Assembly: GCA_038206395.1 (NCBI GenBank)
Contig: JBBRAX010000008.1
Location: 101,582 to 165,581, forward strand
Source of the DNA: JAGSPQ01 sp038206395
GTDB lineage: Bacteria > Myxococcota > Myxococcia > Myxococcales > Myxococcaceae
DNA length: 64,000 bases
Direction of reading: 5' to 3'
The notes under the pieces are model-generated. The model did no database searches. It saw nothing but the letters and a program-made list of their open reading frames with translations, and was not told the DNA's origin. Positions 13,981-23,892 of this stretch are shown piece by piece; positions within the stretch are counted from its first letter, which is position 1, and each line of letters starts with the position of its first letter. Both the position numbers and the translations under genes were made by a program.

Positions 13981-16872
13981 CTACTTCTTCACCTCGCCGA
14001 GATCGACAAAGGCTCCGTCGACCATCACCACGAACGGGCGATCTTCGAACTGGAACCCGCCCTTTCCATCATGCTCGACGATCTGCAGCTTGCCCATGCC
14101 GTAGCCCATCGGCCCGCGCGAGTAGTAGTGCGCCCGCAGCTTGTAGGGGTAGGCCCGCTGCTCAGGAGCGAGCCGAATCGTGAACTCTTCCGGCCCGTAC
14201 CCCGTCGTCACGTCCGCATAGAGCTCGCCGCCCGAAGGAAGCGTGCGCTGCGAGTAGAACGCGTGCCCGCCTTTGCCGTCGGTGATGTGGAAGTCGACGT
14301 CGTTGGCGTCGGTTTCCCACGTGAGCACGAAGCGCACCGACGGCTTGTCTTCCAGCGTTGCGCCCACCTTTTTCAGCCGCTCGCGCACGTTGGCCGCGAC
14401 GCCCGGGTCCTTCTTGATCCACGCCGCGCCGACGAGGCCCAAGTCTTCGCGCAGAATCCGATCGCTGCCGAGGAACCGGTTCTCGATGTTCGGCTGGGCG
14501 ATGCCTTTCTCGAGCGCCGCGAACGCCTGGTCGGGCTTGCCGAGTCGCAGCAGCGCGAAAGCAAAAAACCGGTGGCTGGCTGGATGATCCGGCCGCTGTT
14601 CGGCCGCCTTCGCGAAGGTGTCGGCCGCCAGCGCAAGCCCGATGTCGCCCTTCAGCCGTTCGAGGCGCACGCCCGCGAAGCGCCGCAGATCCGCGCGCCC
14701 CGGAAACAGATCGATGATCGAGCCGTAGGCCCGGGCCGCGTGATTGAGATCGCCCTTCGCTTCCAGCGCTTCGCCCAGCGCGATCAGCGCCAGCACGTCG
14801 CCGGCCTGCTCTTCCCGCCAGCCGAGCGCGCGATCGAGCGCCTTCTGTGTCTGCTTCGCCGCCAGCGCGACCATCACCTCTTTGAAGGGCCCTTCCCACG
14901 GCTCGCGCGACGTCGGCATCGCCTCTTCTTCCGCAACGGCCGACCGGCGGCGTTCCATCCGCTCGAGCTGCGGCGGAGGCGGCGGAGCGGGTGCTGGCGC
15001 GAACGCCGTCGTCGACCGCGGCGGCATCGACTTCTTCTCGGGCTCTGCCGAGCCGAACGCCTGGTCGAAGTCGTCCTCCGAGTCCGCCTCAGCGGCCTTC
15101 GGCGGTTCGCTCGAGACAGGTGGTGGGGCCATCCCCCGCGAAGGGGCCTCGTCCTTCGCCGCCGAAGCCTTCGGCTGCATCATCGGCGTGACCGGAGGCG
15201 GCACCTTGGTCAACACGATCGCGTCAGGCGCCCGATGGAGCAGCGCGAGCCGATTCTTCTCGACAGTGAGAATGTCGGCCAACGCGCGGCGATCGATCTT
15301 GAACCGCGCATAGTCCGCTTCCGTCTCGAGCACGAGCAGCGCGGTGTACGGCGACAGCACGCGGTGCCTCACCGACAGGGCAATGATCTCGTCGCGAAGC
15401 TTCTGCTTCTGGGCCGCTCCATCGGCCGCGCGATCCTGCTGGTCGAGCAGCGCGAGGATCTTCGCCTGCGCCCACGCGCGCTGAAGCAGCGGCCTCTCGA
15501 CCCCTGCGAGTCCGTTGCCCAGGTTCACCGATACCGCGCCAGCCTTGACGATCACCTTTGCCTCGCCCGCCGCCTCGAGCACCACAACCGCCTCGTCGCC
15601 TGCCTGCACGCCCTCGAGCGCCAGCGGCCAGACGACCTTGGCGCCTTCAGCAGTGATCGGGACCTTCGCCACCGTCGACTCACCGAGCCTGCGCACCAGC
15701 GAATCCACGTCGAGGTCGCCATCGAGCACCGTGCCCGCCTTCGGCAGCTTGAAAGCGACCAGCCGCCGCAGCACGGCCTCTTCGCGAATTCCGCCGACCG
15801 CGATCGCATCGAGCCGCTGAACGCCCGCGTCCTTCAGCCGCGCGACGGCGGCCAGAAGCTGGTCGCCTTCGACGTCCCCTGAAGTGAAAACGCCGTCGGT
15901 CACCACCACGACGCGCGCCGCCTTCTTCGCCAGCGCCCACTGCAGGGCCGCGCTCAAGTTGCTCGCCCCCAGCGCCTTGCGATCTTTCAGCGCCTTCACT
16001 GCCGCCGCACCGAAGCCACTGGCCGGCCCTTCATGCACGGCGACGACGGATTGATCGAAGACCGCGACCGTCAGCGGCATCGCCGGGTTCGCCTTCGCGA
16101 GCCTCTCGACCAACCGCTGCACCAGCGTGATCTGCGCGCTGAAGCCGAGCGCTCGCGACGCGCTGGTGTCGACCAGCAGCAACAACGACGGCATCGGCTC
16201 GGGCGTCGACGTCGCGACGGCCTTGATTCGCGTCACCACGAGATCGCCCGCGCGAAGGCCCGTGCGATTTGCCCTGGGCGGAGCGACCGCCAGATCCTTG
16301 TCGGGCACGTACCCCGTCTTGCTGATCACTTGCAGCACGGCGCCGCCGGATGAAACAGACACCTCGAGCTTGTCGATCTTCGGCAGGCCCTTCAGCGGCA
16401 GCACGAAAGGCGCCGTCGCCGAGGTCAACGCGTGCGACCACGAGACGATCAGCTCCTTTCGGCCCCTGGCGGGAATCGGAAAGACGCGGGCCGAGAACTC
16501 GTTGCCGGCGGCCTGCTCGAGCAGGGCGGGATCCTGGCGACGGTGAAGAAAATCCTCGTACGCGCGCCGCGCCGCCTGCTTCTCGAGCACCTCGCCTTCC
16601 TGCCAGCGGCCGTCGAGCTTCATCGCGAACCGGCTCACGGTCGCGCCGCGGGGCAGCGTGACGCGGAACTGGCCTTCGATCACCCGGTCTTGAGGGTTCT
16701 CGAACACCAGGGTCAGCTCGGTGAAAGTGAGTGGATCTTCGACGACGGCCTTCGCCCCGTACGACACGAGCTTCAGGCCCGTGCCATCAGAGGCGGTGAG
16801 GCTCAGCGGCGCGTCTTCCGCTACCGCTGAGAATCCCAACAGACACGACGCAACCAGCAGGCCCAGGCGCAT
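13981..16872 (-). CDS. Exported VIT-VWA-TPR-DUF2135 protein
   Basis: A 963-residue secreted or periplasmic protein. Domains in order: signal peptide (1-18), a VIT (inter-alpha-trypsin) domain at about 30-150, a VWA domain with a MIDAS DTSAS near residue 235, a Pro/Ala-rich linker (about 540-660), TPR-like helices (about 680-830) and a C-terminal DUF2135 domain from about 845. VIT-VWA proteins are metal-dependent adhesion or scaffold modules; no enzymatic site is seen. The ATG at 16872 is chosen because it opens a signal peptide; the open frame continuing upstream to 18003 is antisense-free but lies inside tolC in another frame and is Arg-rich. TolC ends 14 bases upstream. Confidence 0.88.
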   Translation of the reverse strand: MRLGLLVASCLLGFSAVAEDAPLSLTASDGTGLKLVSYGAKAVVEDPLTFTELTLVFENPQDRVIEGQFRVTLPRGATVSRFAMKLDGRWQEGEVLEKQAARRAYEDFLHRRQDPALLEQAAGNEFSARVFPIPARGRKELIVSWSHALTSATAPFVLPLKGLPKIDKLEVSVSSGGAVLQVISKTGYVPDKDLAVAPPRANRTGLRAGDLVVTRIKAVATSTPEPMPSLLLLVDTSASRALGFSAQITLVQRLVERLAKANPAMPLTVAVFDQSVVAVHEGPASGFGAAAVKALKDRKALGASNLSAALQWALAKKAARVVVVTDGVFTSGDVEGDQLLAAVARLKDAGVQRLDAIAVGGIREEAVLRRLVAFKLPKAGTVLDGDLDVDSLVRRLGESTVAKVPITAEGAKVVWPLALEGVQAGDEAVVVLEAAGEAKVIVKAGAVSVNLGNGLAGVERPLLQRAWAQAKILALLDQQDRAADGAAQKQKLRDEIIALSVRHRVLSPYTALLVLETEADYARFKIDRRALADILTVEKNRLALLHRAPDAIVLTKVPPPVTPMMQPKASAAKDEAPSRGMAPPPVSSEPPKAAEADSEDDFDQAFGSAEPEKKSMPPRSTTAFAPAPAPPPPPQLERMERRRSAVAEEEAMPTSREPWEGPFKEVMVALAAKQTQKALDRALGWREEQAGDVLALIALGEALEAKGDLNHAARAYGSIIDLFPGRADLRRFAGVRLERLKGDIGLALAADTFAKAAEQRPDHPASHRFFAFALLRLGKPDQAFAALEKGIAQPNIENRFLGSDRILREDLGLVGAAWIKKDPGVAANVRERLKKVGATLEDKPSVRFVLTWETDANDVDFHITDGKGGHAFYSQRTLPSGGELYADVTTGYGPEEFTIRLAPEQRAYPYKLRAHYYSRGPMGYGMGKLQIVEHDGKGGFQFEDRPFVVMVDGAFVDLGEVKK

Positions 16873-16886
16873 ACCGCCGCCTTGTA

Positions 16887-18161
16887 CTACGGCGCCGCGG
16901 GGGCTCCGCCGAACAGTGGCAGGGCGGCGCTGATCTTCAACCCGATGCGCGCCGACGCGAGATCCGTGCGGGCCTGGATCTGCCCGAACTCCGCGCTGAA
17001 CACGTCGCGTTCGGCGAGGATCACGTCGAGCTGCGTCGAGGCTCCGACCGCGTAGCGATCGCGCGCGACCGACGCCGCGCGCTGCGCCGCTTCCACCTGC
17101 GCGCCCGCTGACACGACCTTCTGCACGGCCGCCTTCTGCCGCTGCCAGTCGGTGTTGATCTGGTCCTTCGCCTGCAGCCGGGTCCGTTCGGCGGCGAGCT
17201 CGGCGATCGACAGGCCGGCCGACTGCACCTGCATGCCCATGAACGTCGGCACGTCGAGGCGCCAGGTCAGGTTCAGGCCCGCGCTGAAAGAGCCGGTGCG
17301 GCCGGCAAAGCCCGTCGCGTTGGTGACGCGCTCGGTGAGGTTGCCGTTCAACGTCGGCAGCACCGAGAGGCGCTGCGCGGTCAACAGCCGCTCGTTCACC
17401 AGAATGTCCTTCTCGGCCGCTTGCACTGCGGGCAGCTCGCCGATGCGACCTTCGAGCTCTTCCAGCGCCGGCGCTGGCGTGAAGTCGTCCTGCGGAAGCG
17501 TCGCGTCCTCTCCCGGGTCCAGGAAGGCCAGCGTCCTCAGCGTGCGGCGCCCCACCGCCACCAGGTTCTCGGCGTCGCTCAGCAGTTGCTGGTTGCGCGC
17601 ACGTTCGGCGTTGGCGCGGAGGCGTTCGATCTCGGTCGCCGCTCCCGCGTTGAGGCGGATTTCCTGAAGCCTTGCCTGGGCCTCCGCGGCGGCCAGCGAC
17701 TTCTTCGCCGACTCGCGAAGCGCCAGCGCGCCGACGTAGCTGTACCAGTTGCCAACCACCTGGCGGCGCACCTGGTCGCGGGTCAGCTCTTCCCGTTCGG
17801 CCGAGCCGTCTTCCGCCGCGCCTGTGGCCGCCGCGCGATACCAGCGCGCCACATCGATCAACGGCACCTCGATGCGCACGACGCCATCGAGCTGATCGCT
17901 GGGGACGATGGTGATCGTCTGCCCACCAAAGTTCAGCAGCGTCGGGAACTCGTTGTGCACGTACGCCCCGGTGGCCGTCACCGAAGGAATGAAGCCTGTC
18001 CACGCCTGCCGGAACTCGGCCTCAGACCTGCGCCGCACTTCCGCCGCCTGCCGGCGATCGACGTTGCTCTTGTCAGCCGCGTCGAGCATCTGTTCAAGCG
18101 TCACCTGCGCCGACGCCGTGGTCGAAGCGACCAGGGCCAGCAACCACGCTGCGCGTCTCAC
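16887..18161 (-). CDS. TolC-family outer membrane efflux protein
   Basis: A 424-residue outer-membrane channel component of the tripartite pump. It has a signal peptide (VRRAAWLLALVASTTASAQ) and the two-repeat helical layout of TolC proteins. Segments such as EIERLRANAERARNQQLL and AVGASTQLDVILAERDVF are characteristic of the family. The GTG start at 18161 is supported by a GAGGAGG ribosome-binding site and by its GTGA overlap with the stop of the RND gene, which implies translational coupling. A longer in-frame start upstream would run into the RND gene and lose the signal peptide. Confidence 0.92.
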   Translation of the reverse strand: MRRAAWLLALVASTTASAQVTLEQMLDAADKSNVDRRQAAEVRRRSEAEFRQAWTGFIPSVTATGAYVHNEFPTLLNFGGQTITIVPSDQLDGVVRIEVPLIDVARWYRAAATGAAEDGSAEREELTRDQVRRQVVGNWYSYVGALALRESAKKSLAAAEAQARLQEIRLNAGAATEIERLRANAERARNQQLLSDAENLVAVGRRTLRTLAFLDPGEDATLPQDDFTPAPALEELEGRIGELPAVQAAEKDILVNERLLTAQRLSVLPTLNGNLTERVTNATGFAGRTGSFSAGLNLTWRLDVPTFMGMQVQSAGLSIAELAAERTRLQAKDQINTDWQRQKAAVQKVVSAGAQVEAAQRAASVARDRYAVGASTQLDVILAERDVFSAEFGQIQARTDLASARIGLKISAALPLFGGAPAAP

Positions 18162-21100
18162 TTTCCGACCTCCTCGGTGATCGCCGTGGGCGACACGACC
18201 TCGCCCCCACCCATCACCTTCCGCCACATGCGCTTCAAGAACTCAGACAAGTCATCGAGCAACGAATACGCAACCGGCACCGCCATCAGCGTCAGCACCA
18301 GCGACATCACCTGGCCGCCGACGACGACGCCGGCAGTCGCGCGGTTGAAGCCCGAGCCGATGCCGCGGGCGGTGACGAGGGGAATCATGCCGGCCACGAA
18401 AGCAAACGTGGTCATCAGAATCGGACGAAGGCGGTCGACGTTGCCTTTGATGATCGCCTCGGCCCGCGGCAGCCCTGCCTCTCGCAGCTTGTTCGTGTGG
18501 TCGATTTGCAGAATCGCGTTTTTCTTCACGACGCCGAACAACACGAAGATGCCGAGGAAGCTGTACAGGTCCAGTGCCTGGTCGAAGAGGATCACCGACG
18601 CGATCGCGAAGGGCAGCGTCAACGGCAGCGAGACCAGAATGGTGATCGGGTGCAGCCACGACTCGAACTGGGCCGCGAGAATCAAGTACATGAAGAGCAG
18701 CGACGCGAGCAGCCCGAAGATGAAGCTGAGGCCTGTCTCTCTCATCAGCTTCGTCTGGCCCAGCGGCTTCACCGAGAAGCCCTTGGGGAAGTTCTCGTCG
18801 TCCAGCACCTTCTTGATCTCGTCACCCACCGCGCCGTCGCTGGCCCCCTGCCCGGCGTTGGCCATGAAAGTCACCTGCCGTTCACGCTGGTACCGGTTGA
18901 TGCTGCTCGGGCCTTCAGTGGGCTTTACCTTCACCACCTCTGAAAGCGACACCAGCCCCACCTTGCGCGACGGCACGGTGATCAGCTGCAGCTGGTCTTC
19001 GCTGGTCCTGAACTCGGGGGTCGCCCGCAGCCGGATGTCGTACTGCTCTCCGTTTTCCGCGTAGCTCGACACCTTCTGGCCACCGACCATCAGCTGCAGC
19101 GCGGCTGCGACATCGACCACCTGCACGCCAAGGTCTGCAGCGCGGGCACGATCGACGAACACGCTGAGCTCTGGCTTGCCGACGACCATCGAGGAGTCGA
19201 CGTCGACGGCTCCGGGCACCTTCCTGATCTTCTCGAGCACCCTGGTGTTCGCGTCGTTCAGCACGCGAAGGTCCGGGCCTGCGAGGGTGTACTGGATGCG
19301 CGCGGTCGACTGGCCACCGCCGAACTCGTTCACGTCGGCCACCGACACCCGAAGGTCCTTCGGCAACGTGGGCAGGATCTTCTGACGCACGACGTCCTTC
19401 AGCGCGTTCTGGCTGATCGTCCGGTGATCCGGCGCGACCAGCTTCACGTAGATGCGCGCCACGTTCGGAGTCCGCTGCTCGTCGTCGCCGATGGTCACCA
19501 GCGTCGCCGTCACCTCTGGCATCTGGCGGATGATGCGAGCGACGCGCTCACCGACCAACTCGGTGGCCGGCACGCTGCGGCCTTCGGGCAGCCGCACCAC
19601 CACCTCGAACTGGGCACGGTCGTCAATCGGCAGGAAGCCCTTCCTCGCGGCTTTGCCCAGAGGGACGATCGACACCATCGCCGCGACGCACGCGAGGACC
19701 ACGATCCACCGGTGGGCCATCACGAACTTCAGCGCGGCGGCGTACGCGCGCTCGATCGGCTTGTAGCCGTTGTCGACCACCCGCTCGAGCAGGGGCTTCT
19801 TGTGGTTGCCGGGAATCTTCGCCTTCAGCCACCGCGAGGCCAGCATCGGCGTCAAGGTGAAGCTGACGAACAGCGACACCGCGATGGCGAACGACATCGT
19901 CACGCCGAAGCTCGCGAGGAAGCGACCCGGAATACCGGCGATGAAGGCGATCGGCAGGAACACCGCGATCAGCGACAGCGTCGTCGCCATCACCGCGAGG
20001 CCGATTTCCTGGGTGCCGACGATGGCCGCTTCTCTCGGGCTCAAGCCCTTCTCTTCGATCTGCTTGAAGATGTTCTCGAGCACGACGATCGCGTCGTCGA
20101 TCACGATGCCGACCGCCAGTGCCAGCGCGAGCAGGGTGATCGTGTTGAGCGTGTAGCCGTTCATGTACATCAGGGCGAAGGTGCCGACGATCGAGGTCGG
20201 AATCGCGACCGCCGCGATGATCGTGCTGCGCACGTTGCCGAGAAAGATGAGCACGACGAAGGCGGCGAACAGCGCGCCCAGCACCAGGTGCTCGTTCACC
20301 GCGTCCGTGCCCGTGCGAACCACCGCCGACCCGTCGCGCTGAATCACCAGTTCGAAGTCAGGCGGAAGATCCTTCTTCAGCTCTTCCATGCGCTCTTTCA
20401 CGGCGTCCACGACCTGCAGCGTGTTGGTGCCCGACTGCTTGCGCACCGTCAGCAGCACCGTGCGTTCGCCATTCCACATCGCTGACGTCTCGACGTCTTC
20501 CACGCCGTCGTCGATCGTGGCCACTTCGTCGAGGCGAATCGCGCGGCCGTTCTGCTCACGCACGACAATCGACTTCAGCATCTCGACCGACTCGACCCGG
20601 CCATTCACGCGAAGGGTCAGGTAGTCGCGGCTGGTGTCGACGCGGCCACCCGGCATCGTCACGTTCTGCGCGTCGATGGCGCGCGCGACCTCGGCCGCCG
20701 GAAGCCCGAGGGCCCGCAGCTTCACCGGGTCGACCGCCACGTTCACCTGCCGCTGCCGGCCTCCGATCAAGCGCACCTGGCCGACGCCGCTCACCGACTC
20801 CAGCCGGCGGCGCACCACGCGGTCGGCGATGTCGGTGATTTCCCGCGTCGGCTTGTCCTTCGCGTTCAGCGCCAGGAACAGCACCGGCTGCGCGTCGGGG
20901 TCGAGCTTCTGCACGATCGGAGGGTCGATGCCGCGTGGCAGCTCGCTGAGCAGCCCGTTGATCTTCTGCTGCACTTCCTGCGCGGCGACGTTGACGTCCT
21001 TCTCGAGCTTGAAGGTGACGACCACCTGAGAGACGCCTTCGCTCGAGATCGACCGGAGCTCGTCGATCGAGCTGATGGTGTTCACCGCGCCTTCGACCTT

Positions 21101-21298
21101 GTCCGAGATCTCAGTCTCGATGTCTTCAGGCGATGCGCCCGGCAGGCGGGTGATGACGACGATGACGGGGAAGTCGATCTTCGGAAATTGGTCGACGCCG
21201 AGCTTCGTATAGAAGACACCGCCGACGACGAGGATGACGAGACTGAGCACCGTCGCGAAGATCGGGCGCTTGACGCAGAGTTCAGCGAGCCATTGCAT
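18158..21298 (-). CDS. RND efflux pump inner-membrane permease (HAE1/AcrB type)
   Basis: A 1046-residue proton-driven multidrug exporter. The N-terminus has the RND signature of a first membrane helix followed by GVDQFPKIDFPVIVV. Membrane helix 4 carries the proton-relay Asp pair in GIVIDDAIVVLEN near residue 400, and helix 10 carries a Lys in GVVKKNAILQIDH near 940. The two large periplasmic loops are present and the length is normal. Substrate cannot be read from sequence. It is preceded 19 bases upstream by the MFP gene and followed by tolC with a 4-base overlap, giving a complete tripartite set under a TetR regulator. Confidence 0.96.
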   Translation of the reverse strand: MQWLAELCVKRPIFATVLSLVILVVGGVFYTKLGVDQFPKIDFPVIVVITRLPGASPEDIETEISDKVEGAVNTISSIDELRSISSEGVSQVVVTFKLEKDVNVAAQEVQQKINGLLSELPRGIDPPIVQKLDPDAQPVLFLALNAKDKPTREITDIADRVVRRRLESVSGVGQVRLIGGRQRQVNVAVDPVKLRALGLPAAEVARAIDAQNVTMPGGRVDTSRDYLTLRVNGRVESVEMLKSIVVREQNGRAIRLDEVATIDDGVEDVETSAMWNGERTVLLTVRKQSGTNTLQVVDAVKERMEELKKDLPPDFELVIQRDGSAVVRTGTDAVNEHLVLGALFAAFVVLIFLGNVRSTIIAAVAIPTSIVGTFALMYMNGYTLNTITLLALALAVGIVIDDAIVVLENIFKQIEEKGLSPREAAIVGTQEIGLAVMATTLSLIAVFLPIAFIAGIPGRFLASFGVTMSFAIAVSLFVSFTLTPMLASRWLKAKIPGNHKKPLLERVVDNGYKPIERAYAAALKFVMAHRWIVVLACVAAMVSIVPLGKAARKGFLPIDDRAQFEVVVRLPEGRSVPATELVGERVARIIRQMPEVTATLVTIGDDEQRTPNVARIYVKLVAPDHRTISQNALKDVVRQKILPTLPKDLRVSVADVNEFGGGQSTARIQYTLAGPDLRVLNDANTRVLEKIRKVPGAVDVDSSMVVGKPELSVFVDRARAADLGVQVVDVAAALQLMVGGQKVSSYAENGEQYDIRLRATPEFRTSEDQLQLITVPSRKVGLVSLSEVVKVKPTEGPSSINRYQRERQVTFMANAGQGASDGAVGDEIKKVLDDENFPKGFSVKPLGQTKLMRETGLSFIFGLLASLLFMYLILAAQFESWLHPITILVSLPLTLPFAIASVILFDQALDLYSFLGIFVLFGVVKKNAILQIDHTNKLREAGLPRAEAIIKGNVDRLRPILMTTFAFVAGMIPLVTARGIGSGFNRATAGVVVGGQVMSLVLTLMAVPVAYSLLDDLSEFLKRMWRKVMGGGEVVSPTAITEEVGK

Positions 21299-21317
21299 TT
21301 GGGTGGGCTCCTTTTCG

Positions 21318-22382
21318 CTACTGAATCGAGGCGCCGTCGCGCAGCGCGGCGGGCGGGTTGAGGATCACTTTGTCTTTGTCCGTCAGCTCTTCGAGCACCG
21401 CGACGCGGCCGTCTTTCGCCACCCCGGTGCGAATCACCATCTCGAAGGCGTGCCCGTCGCGCGCGAGGAACAGGCGGCGCACCGTCCCGTCGGCCTTGAT
21501 CGCTTCTGACGACACCGTCGGCTGCTCTTCCTCACCGACCTTCAGCAGCACCGTGGCGAACATGCCGGGCCGCAGCGCGCCGTCGGCGTTCGGAGCCAGC
21601 GCTTCGATGATCAGGTCGCGCGTGTTGGGGCGCAGCGCCGGGCTGATGTAGCGGATGGTCGCGGGGAAGACGCGGTCGTACGACGACACGCGAACGTCCA
21701 GGGTCTGGCCTTCCTTGATCACCCCAACCGCCTGCTCGGGGACGCTGATGCTCACGCGCACCGGGTTCACCGAGAACACGCTGGCCACGCGGGTCGCCGG
21801 GGTCACGTATTCGCCGACGTTCACGTAGCGCTCGCCGATGACCCCATCCATCGGGGCGCGGATGATCGTGTCACCCGCCAGCTTGCCGGCCAGGTTGGCG
21901 TTCGCGCGCGCCGCGCTCGCCTGGAACAGCTGCGTGCTGCACTGGCTCTTGAGCCGGTCGTGCTCGCTCTTCGAGATCGCGCCCTGCGAGAAGAGCGTGT
22001 CGGCGCGCGCGCATTCCTGCTTCGCGAGCTCGACCTGCGTCTCGGCGGCCTGCGACTGGGCGCTGGCGGCCTCGGCCGAGAAACCGGCCGCCTTCGAGTC
22101 GACCACCGCGATCATCTCGCCCAGCTTCACCGCCTTGCCGCGCTCGACGTAGGTCGCGGTGATGCGGCCCGCCACGTTCGCGGCCACTTCCGACTGGCGG
22201 TCGGCGAGCACGCTGCCGGTGAGCGTCAGGAAGCGCGGCATCAGCTCCTTGCCGACAGCCTCCGTCTGCACCTTCACCGGCGCGGCAGGGGCCGCTTCTT
22301 TCGGCGCCGCAGCCGTCGCTTCCGCGGGCTTCTTGCAGCCAGCGATCAAGAGGAAGACTGCAACGGGAAGAATTCGGTTCAT
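21318..22382 (-). CDS. RND pump periplasmic adaptor (MFP) lipoprotein
   Basis: A 354-residue membrane-fusion protein linking the RND pump to TolC. The lipobox IAGC places the lipidated Cys at residue 16, so it is anchored in the inner membrane like AcrA. The lipoyl half-motifs (VAANVAGRITATYVERGKAV and IIRAPMDGVIGERYVNVGEYV) flank a helical hairpin. A beta-barrel and membrane-proximal domain follow to the end (ILNPPAALRDG). Its ATG overlaps the TetR stop as ATGA, so regulator and pump are translated as one unit. Confidence 0.94.
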   Translation of the reverse strand: MNRILPVAVFLLIAGCKKPAEATAAAPKEAAPAAPVKVQTEAVGKELMPRFLTLTGSVLADRQSEVAANVAGRITATYVERGKAVKLGEMIAVVDSKAAGFSAEAASAQSQAAETQVELAKQECARADTLFSQGAISKSEHDRLKSQCSTQLFQASAARANANLAGKLAGDTIIRAPMDGVIGERYVNVGEYVTPATRVASVFSVNPVRVSISVPEQAVGVIKEGQTLDVRVSSYDRVFPATIRYISPALRPNTRDLIIEALAPNADGALRPGMFATVLLKVGEEEQPTVSSEAIKADGTVRRLFLARDGHAFEMVIRTGVAKDGRVAVLEELTDKDKVILNPPAALRDGASIQ

Positions 22383-22990
22383 TTGGGTGGGGGCTTGCGG
22401 TTGTCGGGCGAGAGGGCCCGGGTGAAGAGCTTCGACAGCTGCTGCGCGTACTCGCGCTGGTCGCGGGTCGACCAGACTGTCTGAGAAAAGTGGGCGCTGA
22501 TCGCCCGGTTCATGATCGCGCCGATCAAGGCGCTCGCCGCCGTTTCAAGGGCCTCATCGACGCAAAGGCCGCGTTCGGCCAGCTGCTCGAGGAACCGGGT
22601 CACCGCCTGCACCGACTTCACCTGCGGCGGGATCTCGTTGCGAGGGAAGACTTCGCTGAAGGGAATCCCGCTCTCGCGCAGGGCGAACATGCACGGCATC
22701 GCTTCGCTGAAGGACTCCGAGAAGCTGGTGATCACGTCTTCCAGCTGCTCCACAAGAGGGCGATCATCCGGGCCCTTCGAGAGGTGCCGCGACCAGGCCG
22801 TGTCTTCCGGGGGCTTCAGGGCTGCGATCATCAGCGCGCGCCGGGTGCCGAACCGCTTGATCAACGCCGGAGACGTCACCTGCAGCTGTTCGGCAACCAC
22901 ATCCAACGATACCGCCGGGCCATGCTGAAGCACCGAGCTCCGCATCGTCTGCAGAATCTGTTCGTCGGTGATTTGCCTTGGCCGCGCCAT
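22379..22990 (-). CDS. TetR-family transcriptional regulator of the RND pump
   Basis: A 203-residue TetR-type regulator. Residues 1-50 form the helix-turn-helix domain (SLDVVAEQLQVTSPALIKRFGTRRALM); the rest is the variable ligand-binding domain. It is the first gene of the tetR-MFP-RND-tolC cluster and overlaps the MFP gene by 4 bases, which is the usual arrangement for autogenous repression. The intergenic region upstream holds inverted repeats suited to a TetR dimer. The inducer is unknown. Confidence 0.9.
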   Translation of the reverse strand: MARPRQITDEQILQTMRSSVLQHGPAVSLDVVAEQLQVTSPALIKRFGTRRALMIAALKPPEDTAWSRHLSKGPDDRPLVEQLEDVITSFSESFSEAMPCMFALRESGIPFSEVFPRNEIPPQVKSVQAVTRFLEQLAERGLCVDEALETAASALIGAIMNRAISAHFSQTVWSTRDQREYAQQLSKLFTRALSPDNRKPPPK

Positions 22991-23103
22991 TTTGGGAGTT
23001 CGTTAGTATTGGGTGATTAACCATCGCGCAACCCAATCTGACGTTCGCCAGTGGAGATTTCCGACACAGCGCGTTAACTCACGGGTCTTTCAGGGGGTTG
23101 TTC
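22991..23103. promoter_or_regulatory. Divergent promoter region with candidate TetR operators
   Basis: This 113-base AT-richer region separates tetR (-) from the SDR gene (+). It contains a perfect 7-base inverted repeat, ATTGGGT at 23008-23014 and ACCCAAT at 23031-23037, and an overlapping GTTA-N12-TAAC at 23002-23021. A further GTTAAC lies near 23076. TetR regulators commonly bind such sites next to their own gene. The SDR gene has a CAGGGGG stretch just upstream of its ATG. Operator assignment is inference from symmetry and position only. Confidence 0.45.
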
Positions 23104-23892
23104 ATGGGAATGGCATTGATCACAGGGGCGTCTGCTGGGTTGGGGCTGGAATTTGCTCGGCTTTTTGGCTCTGATAAGCACGACTTAATCCTCGTCGCGC
23201 GGCGGAAGGAGCGACTGGAAGCCCTCGGCGCCGAGCTCGAAGAGGCGCATGGCATCAAGGTCCACGTCATCGCCGCCGACCTGATGGAGCCCGCCGCGGT
23301 CGACCGGATCGTGGCCGAAGTGAACGCCAAAGGCCTGAAGGTCGACTACCTGGTCAACAACGCAGGCTTCGGCAGCAACGGCACTTTTTCCGAGCTCGAG
23401 CCCGCCAAAGAAATCGGCCAGGTGCAGGTGAACATCACCACCGTCGTCGGCCTCACCCGCGCCTTTCTGCCCGGCATGGTGCAGCGGAGGTCGGGGCGCA
23501 TCTTGAACCTCGGCTCGACCGCCGGCTTCCAGCCGGGCCCCTTCATGGCGACGTACTACGCGTCGAAGGCGTTCGTGAACTCGTTCACCGAGGCGCTGTG
23601 GTTCGAGCTCAAGGGCACGGGCGTCACCGCGACGGTCAGCTGCCCTGGCCCGGTGGCGACCGAGTTCATCGCCGTCGCCGGCAATGAGAAGTCGAAGCTC
23701 GCAGGCATGGGCATGGCAACCCCGGCCGGCATCGCGCGCGAGGCGTACGACGCGATGAACGCGGGCAAGCGGAGAATCGTCCACGGGCTCCAGTACAAGC
23801 TGGTGCCGCTGCTGAATGCCTTCTCGCCCAACGCGATCCTGCTGGCCGTGGCGGCTTCGCTGAACCGGAAGCCGCCCCAGCTTCCGGGTTAG
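23104..23892 (+). CDS. Short-chain dehydrogenase/reductase (SDR)
   Basis: A 262-residue classical SDR oxidoreductase. The cofactor motif TGASAGLG is at the N-terminus, NNAGFGS near residue 80 and the catalytic Ser (GSTAGFQ) near 143 followed by YYASK. RRKERLE after beta-strand 2 suggests NADP(H) preference. The sequence resembles the DltE/YqjQ-like group of SDRs acting on unknown lipids or ketones. The ATG at 23104 is preferred to a TTG six bases earlier because a CAGGGGG site precedes it. Divergent from tetR, it could share its control. Its stop overlaps the convergent PilZ gene stop by 3 bases. Confidence 0.9.
   Translation: MGMALITGASAGLGLEFARLFGSDKHDLILVARRKERLEALGAELEEAHGIKVHVIAADLMEPAAVDRIVAEVNAKGLKVDYLVNNAGFGSNGTFSELEPAKEIGQVQVNITTVVGLTRAFLPGMVQRRSGRILNLGSTAGFQPGPFMATYYASKAFVNSFTEALWFELKGTGVTATVSCPGPVATEFIAVAGNEKSKLAGMGMATPAGIAREAYDAMNAGKRRIVHGLQYKLVPLLNAFSPNAILLAVAASLNRKPPQLPG

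Noticed and set aside
16873..18003. N-terminal extension of the VIT/VWA gene
   Set aside because: Arg-rich sequence in the frame of tolC's region; the real start at 16872 opens a signal peptide.
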